64,000 nucleotides of DNA. It comes from Tanypteryx hageni. Its lineage: Eukaryota > Arthropoda > Insecta > Odonata > Petaluridae. The notes below the pieces were generated by a model that saw only the letters and a program-made list of their open reading frames with translations, had not been told where the DNA came from and did no database searches. Where the stretch lies: assembly GCA_028673005.1 (NCBI GenBank), contig CM054113.1, forward strand, positions 211,287,504-211,351,503. Reading direction: 5' to 3'. Position numbers and translations under genes: made by a program. Below, one piece after another: positions 47,613-59,464 of the stretch; position 1 is the stretch's first letter, and every line of letters starts with the position of its first letter.

Positions 47613-50424
47613 TGAGTGCGTTAATGACTGAAGCGTCGCGAATATACGCGCCTCCTCGGACCTGCCATATATAGTTTTTCTCTCGCCCTCCCGTTTTGCT
47701 AGAGGGAAAGAGAAAGGTATAAACTCGCCCCTTGTGCTTCCCCAATCAATTACGCTGACCGCGTGTTCTTTTGTTTCCTTTTCAATTGTTTCTTTTTTTT
47801 TAATTGAATAGTAACGGCGGCGGACCCCTCGCTGTGTCCGTGTGTGTCGCGTATGTGGAACTAGTCAGGGTGTTGGGTGTCTTCCGCTCGCTGCGAAGCG
47901 CAAAAGGCGTCTTCTTTTGTTTTCCGTTTCTTCATTTTTTCCCCGCTCCTCTCGCGCGTCGAGGCGCGCGGGAGGAAGATTTAAAACCGTGAAGGAGTCG
48001 CTTTAATTGATTTAATAATGACTAACGTCCGTTTTTAAGCGTCTGTTCGGCGCTAATTGGGACGATGACAGAATGGCGATGAGGGTTTTGCGGAAAAAAA
48101 ATTTATTGCGCGGGAAACACGTCCGCGGAAATTAAGCACGCCACTTCGTCTTGTCAGTGTAGCCGTGCATGCAGCTATTACCGTCTGTCTCCGACGGGAA
48201 AAGCACGCGTGTTCAACAAATGTTTGCCCACGGGATCATTAAGAGCGCTCTAGCTCCTCGTAAAAGTTTCTGTTTTAGCCGCGGAAGCTGGTAGCGCGGT
48301 GGAAAATTACGGATTTCCGGTACTTTTGCATTTCCTGATACTTTGAATAGTCCTGGGAAATAAAAATATGAGGATTATTAGTCAGTGGGGGAAAGAGGCA
48401 AAGGGCATATCGCATACCTTCCAGCTTCGTGTCATTTTTTCCTTCTCTACGGTGCCCATTCCACATAAAGTTCCGTCGTTTATTTCTTAATGAAAAGGCG
48501 CATATCGTTTGAAGACGAGAAGCCATAAATGAGTGAACCGTTCCTCAAATTAATAAGATCGATAACCTTTTAACCATAGGAAAAGCTTTGCACAAACTGT
48601 AACTGTAACTTAAATATTCTTATTCCAGATGCAAAATTTTGTTATCATTCTACACACTATATTTTTTCATTTACCAATCCAATGTTGCTAGTTTTAAAAA
48701 CTTGTACACGATACTGACAAAAATACACTTAGAATATAGTACGTGACGATGTAAAAGAGGAGAATGATAAGGAACCATACCGTGATCTTTTGATTTTAGT
48801 TATGTTTTCAACGTTATCAATACATCAAGACAAACGCTTTTAAATTCAATTTATTTTCCTTTTTCCGAACGATAAAGGTGAAACCTCGTCTTGGGAAACT
48901 ATTTATAAACTTATCTGTATAATCGCGGAAACTAAATGCTATAAAGTGTTCTTAAAAGTAATGATATGGTTGGTAATTGCATTTACTGCAAAATAAGGGA
49001 TTTAAATACGTTATATTTTCTTAAACGATGAGATAACGCAGGACGGTGACCTCCATAAATATATACGTGTGATCACCGGCGCATGACAACAGCATTCTGA
49101 TATATAACCGGCTCGCTTAACTTAATGGTTGACCACTTTTAAAAGCGGAGAATAAGAAGCCCACATGATTAATTCTTCCTTGCAATAATGTATGATATAA
49201 TGAAATACGTATTTTTCTTCCGGCCATTAAAAACTGCAAAGGTAAATCCCGTACACATTGGGATTCGGAAAAACTTTTATTTGTAAACCGGATGAATTGA
49301 AATATAGCTGAAATAAACACAATTAATTCTTAGTATTAAAAAAATGTATAATACGAATTCCACAGTTCAAAATCTTCGTTTTCTAGTTTATTTTACTAAT
49401 GCTTTACGAACCCTGTTAATGGAGCTTTTCGTAAAAATTGAAAATGAAAAATCTCTCAGCGAGCCAGACAAAATTATTATAGGAACTAGCCATAATTGCT
49501 GTTTTTATGGATATATTTCTTCAGGCGTTTTGATTTATGTTTCACGATTCCAAAACAAATAGTGAACATGATAAACTTGAATGTGTGCTTTATCTATGAA
49601 TAGACTTTTCATGCTTTAACAGCGAATGACTAAGATGTAAAAAGTCTGATACGCAAGCTCAACGTTTGCAAATTCTAAAACAATCAATTTTTCATTTAAG
49701 TGTTTATTAATCAGCGCTAAAACGGCCGATTTTGTCTGCGGGTTCAAATGCATTCTTTCTGGAGATAACTTCACTTTATATTAGATTCAGGAAATTTTAC
49801 ATTCGGAAAGACGTTAAAAGAAAATTACAGCTTTTGCCTGTCTGCATAGGATCTTCAGATCGTTTTATCCCATCACTCTCTGTATTACTTAATATTTCGA
49901 TTAAATCTCTCAGCACCAAAGAAAAAATTACTTCCGAAAGGACGTCCAAACTTAAACCGTCGCTCCGTTTTTCATTCACAACTGGTTTGGTTGTTGACTA
50001 CATCTTTAAGCGACCAATTCACTGATAACAAAACCTTATATAATTAACATATACATTTAATGGATAAGTGAGGAAGCGCACTCAGGACATATGGAAACAA
50101 TTACTGCTTTGTTATGTCTCCGTGATGTCACTTCGATATACAAAGAAAATAAAGCAACAACCCTTATATAGACGCTGAGTACACTCTTGGTTGCGTGTAC
50201 ATGAATGTGTGCGTGGGTGTGAGGCGCAGAGAGAAAGGGAGAGACGATGACATTGTGAGGAGGGGCACGAGATATGAGAACATTTTAGAAGACGAACACA
50301 GTCTTTTGAGCCCATAGATAATCCTACGCCATATCAACAGTTTCTCGAAGCTTTAAACATGTTAACCATACATAACTTAAGACCCGGATTTGATGGAGAT
50401 CCTTGAGGGATAGTTTTTAAAGGA
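47613..50424. other. Non-coding stretch, nothing recognised
   Basis: CpG-rich at 47810-48260, then AT-rich. No exon with clear borders and no recurring repeat. Confidence 0.4.
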
Positions 50425-51170
50425 GTACTTAAAGGAGAGTGAGGAAGAGAGGGAGGAAAGGAGGAGAGAGAGAGAGGACATGGGGAGGTAAGCACAGACA
50501 ACATAAGAGTGTATCTCTCTCTGTCTCCAGAACTATTTTCCGCGACTCCTCCTTGTAGCGGAGGGTATAGTGCGTGCGTAGAATGATAGAGAAGGGCAGA
50601 GGGAAATAGGATAGAAGAGGAAAAAGGGCGAAAAATAAAAGAGACCATTTCAATGTATCCACATCGTCCCATTTGAGAGATGTAGGGAGGAAATTTCGAA
50701 TGATTTGCGAGTCACTCGACCAATGGGCGTGGACAGAGATCCCACCTCTTTCTTTCCGGGGGCGTTTGCGAGATGGGGAGAGCGGAAAGGGGGGAATGAG
50801 TGCGCGGAGGGGGGGGTAGGATTGGAAGGAATGGCGTAGGGGGGAAGTGGTAGAGGTGGGGCGGGATGAGTGGGTTGGGGGGAGGAAATAAGGGGGGGAA
50901 GGGACATATAGAGTGGGGGCGGGGGAGGAGGCGTGACAAATAGCCCAAGGAGGCGGTAGAGCGGGGGGAGGGAGGAAGGAATGGGGGAGGAGATGGCGGG
51001 GTGGAGCTATCACGCCTCTGCGGGAACCGAGGCGCCGATACACAGGGCGACCAAGTGCAACGGGTGCGCGAGAAGGAGGAAGAAAATAAGGGAGGGGGAG
51101 AGGGAGGGAGGAAGGACATGGTGGAGTGAGATGGGTGGCGGTGGTGGAGGAGGAAAGGGCGGTAATTGAG
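50425..51170. repeat. Polypurine tract with dense G-runs
   Basis: GA-rich at 50425-50480, then strongly G-rich at 50755-51000, with more than ten runs of three to eight G at short spacing, then GA/G-rich to 51170. It is the best plus-strand G-quadruplex candidate in the window. Minus frames are Pro/Ser-rich artefacts. Confidence 0.75.
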
Positions 51171-51549
51171 TGTAGAAGGTTGGAGAAATGAACACTGCCT
51201 TGCCTCCATTTTTTTCTATCATTCATCTCGACCATGATCAACCGCTACTCTTTTTTTCTATTCCGAAAAAGCTCTGCGTCGTTTTAGGTTTTCGTTTTCT
51301 ATATTTCCCTCGGTTTTTTTTTTGTTCGCCCGGTTCCTTTTCTCGGAACCGCATTCCCGCCATCGGTCTCTTCGTCCCGCTGAGGGTCGGGAGGGAGAGA
51401 GAAAGAGAGAGTAGTGAGACATAAAGAGGAGAGAGATAGAAGAAGAGAGCCAAACGGTCTTGTCCTATTTTTTCAATAAAATATTGGGAAGAAGAATTTT
51501 TAACGAAAACCAGCTCGTCATCTCAATATAAGCAGAGCGGCATGGTGTA
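51171..51549. other. Non-coding stretch with short GA run
   Basis: A GA run at about 51390-51450. Nothing else recognised. Confidence 0.4.
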
Positions 51550-52120
51550 TTTTTTCTCTCTTTCCATCTATTGCTTTTTTATTTTCCCATCCTCTTTGCC
51601 TCCCTCGGCTTTTCTCTCTCCCTCTATCATTCCCACTCTCTCCCCCTCCTCTCTCCATCTCTGTCACTCTCTTCCTCTACCTCTCTTTCCAACTCTCCCT
51701 TCACTCACTCCGCTTTCTCTATCTCCGCTCCCTCTCTTACTCTATTTCTCTACTTCCTTTATTCACATATATCTCATTCCTGTATCTTCATCTTTTCCTT
51801 TATACGTCACTCTTCAATTCTCTCTCCCTCCCTTTTCTCCCTCCCTCTTTCTCCCTCCATCTTTCTCCCTCCATCTTTCTCCCTCCATCTTTCTCCCTCC
51901 ATCTTTCTCCCTCCCACTTTCTCCTTCCCCCTCTCTCCCTCCCTTTCTCCTTCCTCCTCTCCCTCCCCCTCTCCCCCTCTCTCTCCCTCTCTCTCTCCTT
52001 CTCTCTCTCTCCCTCTCTCCTTCTCTCTCTCTCCCTCTTTCTGTCTCTACCTCCTCCTCTCTCTACCTCCTTCTCTCTCTACCTCCTCCTCTCTCTACCT
52101 CCTCTCACTCCCTTGGTCGA
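51550..52120. repeat. Polypyrimidine tract with 14-bp tandem repeat
   Basis: CT-rich throughout. At about 51846-51930 the unit CTTTCTCCCTCCAT is repeated five to six times with little change. Further right, CTCTCTACCTCCT units repeat at 52050-52105. Confidence 0.85.
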
Positions 52121-53275
52121 GGTTAAAGCACCGTCATTACCTATTTTTCAGGGAATAGGTGGGGAATTTCCCATGTTTGGTCGGGATCAATCGCATTGGA
52201 GGTCAGATCCTGCCGACCCAAAAATATAGATAATTTCCTCGAGAATGATGATCGAACGATGTTTTAAAATGAATCACAATATTCAACCTTAACACTAATT
52301 TTTTCGCACCGTCTAACTTGCTATCCATATTTCCTCTCGCCGCCCTTCGCTCGGTTCTTAACAGACGTGAGGTTGACGGCGCAGGATTTGAATTGGAACA
52401 TGGGAAGAATTTTTTCGATTCGCTTTTTCAGACGAGGTCCGCCTCATATTGCATTCGCTGATTTATCGTCGGCGAAATTAAGTATTCAGGGGTTTTTCGA
52501 TCGTTAAATCACGGCAATACTTAACGTCATCAGCGAGTGACGTACTGCGTAAATCAAATTAATTTTTTAACGATCTGAAACTATAAATTCTTAATGACGT
52601 GCGAACGATTGCCTGTCACTCATCGAGACTAATTTACTGCATTGTCTTTTTTTATAGTAAAAATTTTCCGCGGAGAGAATGAAGAGTCCGAAGTCCTTTT
52701 GTTTTCCGTGCTCGAAGTGCAACAAAGTGAGGATCGAAATATTTTAAATTTAAAAGTAATATTATCCCCGTAAAAATACAAGTATTTTTACCAATGACAA
52801 TTCATTATTTGCACCTTAAGAATCGGTAAGTAATAACACTCTCAAACAATATTATCAAAGTGGTTATTAATATATGGCTCCTATCTAATTATATAAAGTT
52901 GATTGATTTTTGATACGTAAGTTTTCATATGAATTTTGATTTGCATAGTTAAATACAAGGAGATCACCACTGGAGGCGGCGAATTTTTGGCATAAATGTG
53001 CATCTGTTTCTCCAGACCGTCTTATGACTATTAGAATTAACTACATTACCATTTCCGACGCATTAAGAACGTAACTTCAAGCATACCACAATAGCGAAAT
53101 TAAAAAAATAAAATCAGAACATTTTAAAGTAATCACTACCCGTAAAATCTAGTAGGGTATTCAATTACGTATATGTACTTATTCAATGTAACAGATATTT
53201 GGGATGAAACCTTTCATTTCTCAACCAATTAAAAACTTATAACACCAAAACTGTCGTAAAAACATAAAACTGTAG
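52121..53275. other. AT-rich non-coding stretch
   Basis: No gene or recurring repeat recognised. Confidence 0.4.
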
Positions 53276-53407
53276 GCGTGTTGAGAGGCGCGTCGTGGTC
53301 CTTTAGACCTTCCTCTTCCTACGATCAATTCGACGGCGCTATGGACACCACACCGCCGCTTCTTACGCCTCCGCCGCCGTATTCTCCACACCTCAACCCG
53401 TTTTGCG
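53276..53407 (+). CDS. Candidate exon, Pro-rich with PPPY motif
   Basis: A GC-rich plus-strand segment inside AT-rich DNA is bounded by CTGTAG on the left and GCG/GTAATT on the right. A second acceptor-like CCTTTAG would start the exon at 53307. The translation includes FRPSSSYDQFDGAMDTTP then PLLTPPPPYSPHLNPFC. PPPY fits the PPxY consensus for WW-domain binding, which is common in cytoplasmic tails and adaptor proteins. Third codon positions are GC-rich, unlike the flanks. No stop falls inside. I do not recognise the protein, and no partner exon is seen on the plus strand. Confidence 0.4.
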
Positions 53408-54055
53408 GTAATTTTTCACGGATAAAAATTTTTTTCAAGAAAACCTCTCACCGTATATCAACTGCCGTCATTATCTCTTTCCACCACAGTCCGACCCCTC
53501 GCAGGAAAAATGAGAGAAAAAAGTTTTCGCGGTGCTTTTTCGAATAAAAAAAATTGTATTTTTTTTTAATTCTCCGCCACTCTCCACCCCACCCCTCCTC
53601 TAAAGCAGCCTCCTACGAAAAGAAAAATTAACTCGCCTAACTCGTGCAACCTTCCGCCGTTTAAAAAAATATTATTACCTCTCTCGGTAAAAATTCGTTA
53701 CTTTGTCTTCACGCGGTATCGGTAGCAAAATGTTGAGATTGCGTGAGTCTCCGCGGAAACCATTCTTGCCATTTTATTTTTCACCCTTTTTAACCTTCAA
53801 TCTCTTTCAACTCTCCTTCTCAATACCTCCCACCCTCTCCCACTCAATCCATCCCTTCTCACGGAACGGACACGAAGAAAAAATTGCGGAGAAATGAGGA
53901 GGAAAAAAGCAGACACTCCGCATCATTAGATTAACAACATCACTCTTTGAGAACTGCACACAACCGCGGCTGCCTGACCCTTTCTCGTTCCCTTCATCCT
54001 ATCCTATCTCCTCTCTCATTCTCTTTCTCTCACACACACAAGCATTTGGTTCGCC
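53408..54055. other. Non-coding stretch, nothing recognised
   Basis: Mixed composition. The reading frame of the upstream candidate exon stays open to 53547 but turns low-complexity. Confidence 0.4.
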
Positions 54056-54560
54056 TGCGTAGAGATATAGGAAAGGAGAGAGAGAGAGAGAAAAGGAGTA
54101 AGAGGAAAAGATATACCAACCTCCCCAAGGCAGATGAAAGTGGCGTGGGGGGGGGTGAGAGAGGGGTTGGCAAGAGATAGGTAGCGGGGAGCAGTTGTGT
54201 GGGAAGGTTCGAGGAGGGGTGGGGAAGGAGGAAGGAGAGAAAGAGAGTGAGGGAGGAGGGTATGGGTCGGTAGGGGGATGAAATGCTTGGAATGCTATAA
54301 GAAGAGTGGGATGGGGTTGAGGGACCTTTCGTGTGGGCAGAGAGGGTGGGGTGGCGAGCCAGAGCAGAGAGCGGGAAGCCCCCGCAGGCATCCCCCCAAC
54401 TCGAGACACACCAAGACCGCTCCGCCTCTCGCTTCTTCCACTTTCCCTCCTCCCCGTCTTCTTCCTCTTCAAAACCCCCACCTCCCATCCCTATCAATCC
54501 CCTTCTCAAATCTGTACCTATCTATCTCCCCCTCTCTCCCTTCCTCTCTCCCTCTCGCTC
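54056..54560. repeat. GA tract followed by CT tract
   Basis: Purine-rich at 54060-54350 and pyrimidine-rich at 54415-54560 on the same strand. Confidence 0.7.
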
Positions 54561-56194
54561 GTTCTAAAATCTCGATCATCGACCAAGAGGTTCTTCGTGG
54601 ATGCCTGCCTAAATCGAGCAGAGAGATGAGGTGCGCGTTCAGATTGTTTTGTTGCTATGGTTTCTCTTTACGGGCTATAGTTTTTTTTAATGCCCCGATT
54701 TGGTGCTGCAGGAACCAATTAAAAAATGCTCTATGTAGGTATTATCTAAACAACAACGGAAAGTTGAACGGTTTTGTCGTCCGAGCGATTATAGTCCCGC
54801 GCAAACGCTACAAATTGGTAATTACACTCAAGTGTTTCCTCGAGAATCTAATTCGGGTGTGATTCTTATTACTTTTCAAAATAACCCGAGTTTTTTAATC
54901 TTCCTTTGAATTTATATATATAAACAGAAATTTCAGTGCTCCGTAGAAAATATGGTAAGCTACCTGTTAACGTTTAATCCTTTTTATAGTCGAGAAATCT
55001 TAAAGCCAACAGTCCTATCAATCTGCCATTTCTTCGATTAGATTCTTTGATTTTAAATAAGAGACAAGATTTTTTAATCGATATCCAAATCGAAACTCTT
55101 TTATAAGTTGTGTAAGTCCATCATCATTTCCATGACTGCCATGGAAATTTACTGCACTTCGTCAAATCCTAGGATTCGACTCTTATTGACAGCACAGTAT
55201 TCCGTATTGGTCGGGCCATTTGGAATTGTCTGGGCTTTTGGAATGAATTCTCGCGCAAATTAAATTTGCTTCGGTTCAGCCGGCACCGAAACGTTCCTTT
55301 AAAAAATTAATCGAAATTAATGCCCTTGCCCATAGCTCCAGATAAGTTGTACATCATCGCGATAAGTAAAACAAAAACTGAAAACATTATGTAAAACTAA
55401 CGCAAGACAAATTCCTCGAGAGCTTAAGAACATTGATTTTGGTGATGACTAATGTAAGTAAAAAATAAAGAGATATGATGTGCCAAATTGTAAATAAGTG
55501 ATGGGCAGAGAGGTGACAGAAAGATTAATATTCCTCCTAGCTTAATGTCTTCCGAGGAATGAATTTAAGTAATCAACATCCATCAACGCAATCACCGACT
55601 TCATTTTTTTTCATTCACACACGACTGTTCGAAATTGTGACTATCGTTCCAAATGCTTTCTTATTTGCGACGAATTAAGCCCAATAAAAAATCAATAACT
55701 CCATGTTCCGTTGGGAAGCAGCAGAAACGGACTGGCATACTTGGTGGGAATGTATATTGATGAGTGTTGAAAGAGCAGCGGTTATCCACTTTGCTAGTGG
55801 CGTCTTCTTGATGGCTTCTAACAGGGTCGCTCACTGGATCGTGGCGAGTGAGAAGATTTTCGGGAGATGATTAATCCTAGTCTACTTCGCGCGGCGAATG
55901 CGTGGGTTGCACCTCTTTCCAGCTTAAAGGTGCTTAAAATATTTTGACACGCATGCATATTTTATGAAATTTACTGCGTAAGTGTAACTTTTGCTGCTTG
56001 GTTAAAAAAATAGGAATTACCTAAAACATCAGCGTGAATGACTCGAGTATAATAAGGTGAGTTTCCACTATCAGAAGGAAATGCATTTAGAAGTGAACGT
56101 GACATTCGTTTTCATCGTTTCAGTTGGATTCCATAAAAAATTTTGTGTTCTATGAAAGTTTCACGTGTTGTTATGTGTCATACTCATTTTCAAA
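54561..56194. other. Non-coding stretch, nothing recognised
   Basis: No exon or recurring repeat recognised. Confidence 0.4.
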
Positions 56195-56208
56195 TAATAA
56201 CATTACTT

Positions 56209-56408
56209 GAGTTGAAGGCTTTCGCAGCGTTGCTGAATGCTGGTGGAGGTTTTCGGGTTTCGCTGCGTTGGCGGCATTTCTGGCTCTCGACGTTTCGCAG
56301 ACATTGCAGTCTACATCTTCAGGAGATGAAGATGCAGACTGCAATGTCTGCGAAACTTCGAGAGCCAGAAATGCCGCCAACGCAGCGAAACCCGAAAACC
56401 TCCACCAG
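56209..56408 (-). mobile_element. Penelope-like head-to-head terminal pair (family 3)
   Basis: A 200-bp insertion is flanked by an exact 14-bp direct repeat, TAATAACATTACTT, at 56195-56208 and 56409-56422. Inside, 81-bp arms (56241-56321 and 56327-56407) are inverted with only two mismatches and a 5-bp centre. The left, minus-oriented unit extends 32 bp further than the right one. Each arm reads GAAAC, then a pyrimidine-poor part with GAAACCCGAAAACC, typical of Penelope-like terminal sequence as I know it. The minus unit holds a complete hammerhead core. A target duplication longer than 10 bp points to a retroelement, not a cut-and-paste MITE. Confidence 0.7.
56285..56326 (-). ncRNA. Type I hammerhead ribozyme candidate, complete core
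   Basis: On the minus strand, 42 nt in order: TCTC (stem I), CTGAAGA, one extra T, stem II GTAGAC with loop TGCAAT and GTCTGC, GAAAC, cleavage triplet GTC, and GAGA closing stem I. Stem I pairs 4 of 4 and stem II 6 of 6 with one wobble. All core nucleotides are canonical. Stem III is only the self-complementary ACGT with no loop, so activity would be expected mainly as a dimer, as known for short-stem-III hammerheads. The opposing arm has GAAACTTC and lacks the CTGAAGA context, so only this strand has an intact core. Confidence 0.7.
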
Positions 56409-56422
56409 TAATAACATTACTT

Positions 56423-58265
56423 TCCCATTAAATTCCAACTGTACAATTACAATAATTTTATTGTAATAGATGAATAAGCGTAAGAAAATAAAATCTTCGA
56501 TCGTCTTTATGTGGTGAATCGTTAAAATTTTATTGCAGTCTTTTTGCCGTGTCCGCCTAAAATTAAAAACATGTCATTCCCATGAGCACTTTTTGCTGAA
56601 ATCCGAAGGCAACGGATTGCATTGTCGCTTTCATTAAATAGGAGAAAACTAATTAACGCACAACTGACCAATGTTAACTAAAATTAATATTGGAGTTTTA
56701 TGCGGCATGATTGCTATTACCTTGCCAGACATACACTTACCGAATATTTAGGTATCAGCTTACCATACCTTCGATGCCAATTCATTACAGACGATAAATA
56801 ATAATTTTTAAAATATGGAGATAAAAAACTATTTGAACCTTAAAATAAATGTAAACGTATTTTTTCGAAAGTCAAAGATTTTGAACGTTAGAGGATCGAA
56901 TAACTAAAAACATCACAGCTTTTCTGGAATGAAGATAGAACCTAAACAAACAACGTTTGAGTTCGTACGTGTAATTGTGAATGAAATCCAAAATTAACCT
57001 TTAATTGCATTGTTTCTATATTGTTATATCCTATTCTTAGGATTAAATATCGCACACACAGAACTCGCGGGAAAATTCACTTAACACAATAGGGCGAAAT
57101 TTATCCAGAAGGCCTGCGAAAAAGTGATGAAGCAACCTACGTCTTGAAGCTCCACGTTTTGGCTATAATAAAGTATGGGAAAGGAAGGGAAAAAAGGCTT
57201 TAAAAATAACATTTTTAACTTTGTTTCCTCGAACAGCAAAAAAGAGGAAATTCCTCTCTTCTCCTCCTTTATTATTTTTTCTTCCGCCGCCCATCTTATT
57301 TCGCACTCCCTCCCCCTCTTCCGCTTCCTTGGCCTCGACCCAGGTCACGAAGGGCATCACTTTTAGGGGGCATTCTCTCCCTCGTCGGTAGGAAAGGGGT
57401 CCTTTTCTCAAGTCAGATACGAAGCCGAGATAAGGGAGGAGGAGGAATCAGCCCTCGGGGCCGTGCGTGACGCGCCTAGGTCCACCAAAACCACGTCAGA
57501 GAAACTCCGCGGCCTTCGCCAAATCTCCATAGCCACGTATTTTACACACGTGCACATTTCTCCCCTCTTTGTTGCTCACCTGGAATGCGACGACGGAGCT
57601 TTTATCCCGCGACTCTTTAATTGTTACCGACTCACTTATATGAGTCATTTACGCTGAACTCATTCATTTTGCTCACAAATATACTCAATTAAGCACGTTA
57701 GGCCACGAATGATTACGAAAATATCGTAATAACTAGTGAGGAAAGAATTGCAGAGCAAATTACATTAAGTGATTTTTTCCATCGGAGTAAAGAATCACAG
57801 GTGCGACGTATTGTTGGTTGCCTACATTTGTAGCCGCATGTCCTTTATTTGGCGATTTTTTCATATTACTCTCCAGAAGCTGATTCTAGATTTATACTAT
57901 ATGTAGCTCTAATGTAGAACTATCTATCCTGGAATTTTGGTATCTATAACTTATGTAATTTTTGAGCTATTTTGTACACGGATAGACCGAATACACGAGC
58001 GATTTCATTTAGAAAATATGTAGCGCTAAAAATGACGGAAGTGAAATTCTGCGCCCACGTCGATTTTGGGCTGTAAAATCGCCCTCTCATCGTCCATGCA
58101 TCGCTGTGTTTTTGCATATGTATGAGACGAAGCGATATAGTATTAGTCAGGCATGGCAAAGATGGTCCAACTAAGGGAATTAAATTAAAAACGCTAATCG
58201 AACAAAAGAACCCTTCCTCTAATTCACTCTCTTTCTCTATTTTTCTTCGATAGGCGACCATAATT
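56423..58265. other. Non-coding stretch, nothing recognised
   Basis: AT-rich to about 57180, mixed after that. No exon or recurring repeat. Confidence 0.4.
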
Positions 58266-58735
58266 CCATCTCCTACGTAAGCAACCCATCCTCAATCTCC
58301 CCCTTCAACACCTCCTCCTCTCTTATTACACCTTACCTGAAGACTCCCACGCTTTCTTCTCTCTCTCTCTCTCATTCCCGAATACTTCAAACCCCCACTC
58401 ACTCAACCGACTCCTCCTTCCTTTCCGTCTCATCTCTCCCCCTTCCTTCCCCCTATCCTCTCATCCCACCCCCCATCTCGCCTCCCCCCCCCCCAATTCC
58501 CCCGTCTCATCCCTCCCAATCCACCACACATCGCCAGACTTCGCGACAGTGCAATTTTTCTCCTTCCGTCCACTTCTCCCGTAGTCCTTAAAGATCGGTA
58601 ACGTCACGTGGAGGCATGCGTAGAATATGGGATTGAGGGACAAGGGGAGGAAGAAGGGGGAATGGAAGAAGAGGATGAGATATATAGAGAGAGAGGGACA
58701 GTGAGGATAAAGGGTGGGAAGGAGGAGGGACGGGG
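58266..58735. repeat. CT tract followed by GA tract
   Basis: Pyrimidine-rich at 58280-58515, with a long C-run at 58485-58494, then purine-rich at 58620-58730. Confidence 0.7.
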
Positions 58736-59345
58736 CTGTCGAGCCGGAGCGGTATGGTTAGAACGTGTGGAGAATCGATTGCGTGCCATATACGTGTATA
58801 CGGTTTTGTTCGGATTGTGTCCACCGTCTTGCCGCGCCGCCATTTTTTCCTCGCGTTTTTCGATACTTTCCCGTTTGTGTTTTTTTTATTCTCTCTCGTT
58901 CGCTCAGGCGCATTGTTGAGTCCTGACTGCTGATTCCGTCTCGGGGCGAATTCGGGAACTAGTTTCGTTTCGTTTCTTTTTATGGCTTTTTTATATCGAA
59001 ATCGTCGACGAGATGTGTAGCTCATGCTCGTGAAGGAAGCGGATGGGTGGAGGGGCGGTCCTCACCGTGGAATAAACAACCCAATAGACAATAGCGACAC
59101 GCTTCCGCAGTAGAACTAGCCCTGAAAGTCACCAACACGACTTCTTAGCCTCGTAAACGTTATCCGGAGATAAACCTCACCGGAAAAAATCCCAAAAATA
59201 AAATGCTGACATAACGTTGAAACAATGTTGGACCGATGGCGTAAAACAGTCGGTGTTATCTTTCCCAAGGTTCACAGCGTATTTTGTATTGATTTCATCT
59301 CTTGCCCCTGACTTATAAATGTTCGACGAATAAAGCCAACGATTG
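58736..59345. other. Non-coding stretch with CpG-rich part
   Basis: 58730-58990 is GC- and CpG-rich and contains CCGCGCCGCCATTTTTTCC. No exon with splice borders is recognised. Confidence 0.35.
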
Positions 59346-59373
59346 TGTGTGTGTATATGTATATATGTGTGTG

Positions 59374-59461
<88 letters not shown>
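59346..59461. repeat. (GT)n and (TA)n compound microsatellite
   Basis: Short GT runs with TATATGTATATATG interruptions lead into a pure TA array of about 80 bp (59382-59461). Confidence 0.95.

Positions 59462-59464
<3 letters not shown>

Noticed and set aside
50429..51241. A 270-codon minus-strand open frame rich in Pro and Ser
   Set aside because: It is the complement of the G/A-rich tract; overlapping frames on the same strand are equally open.
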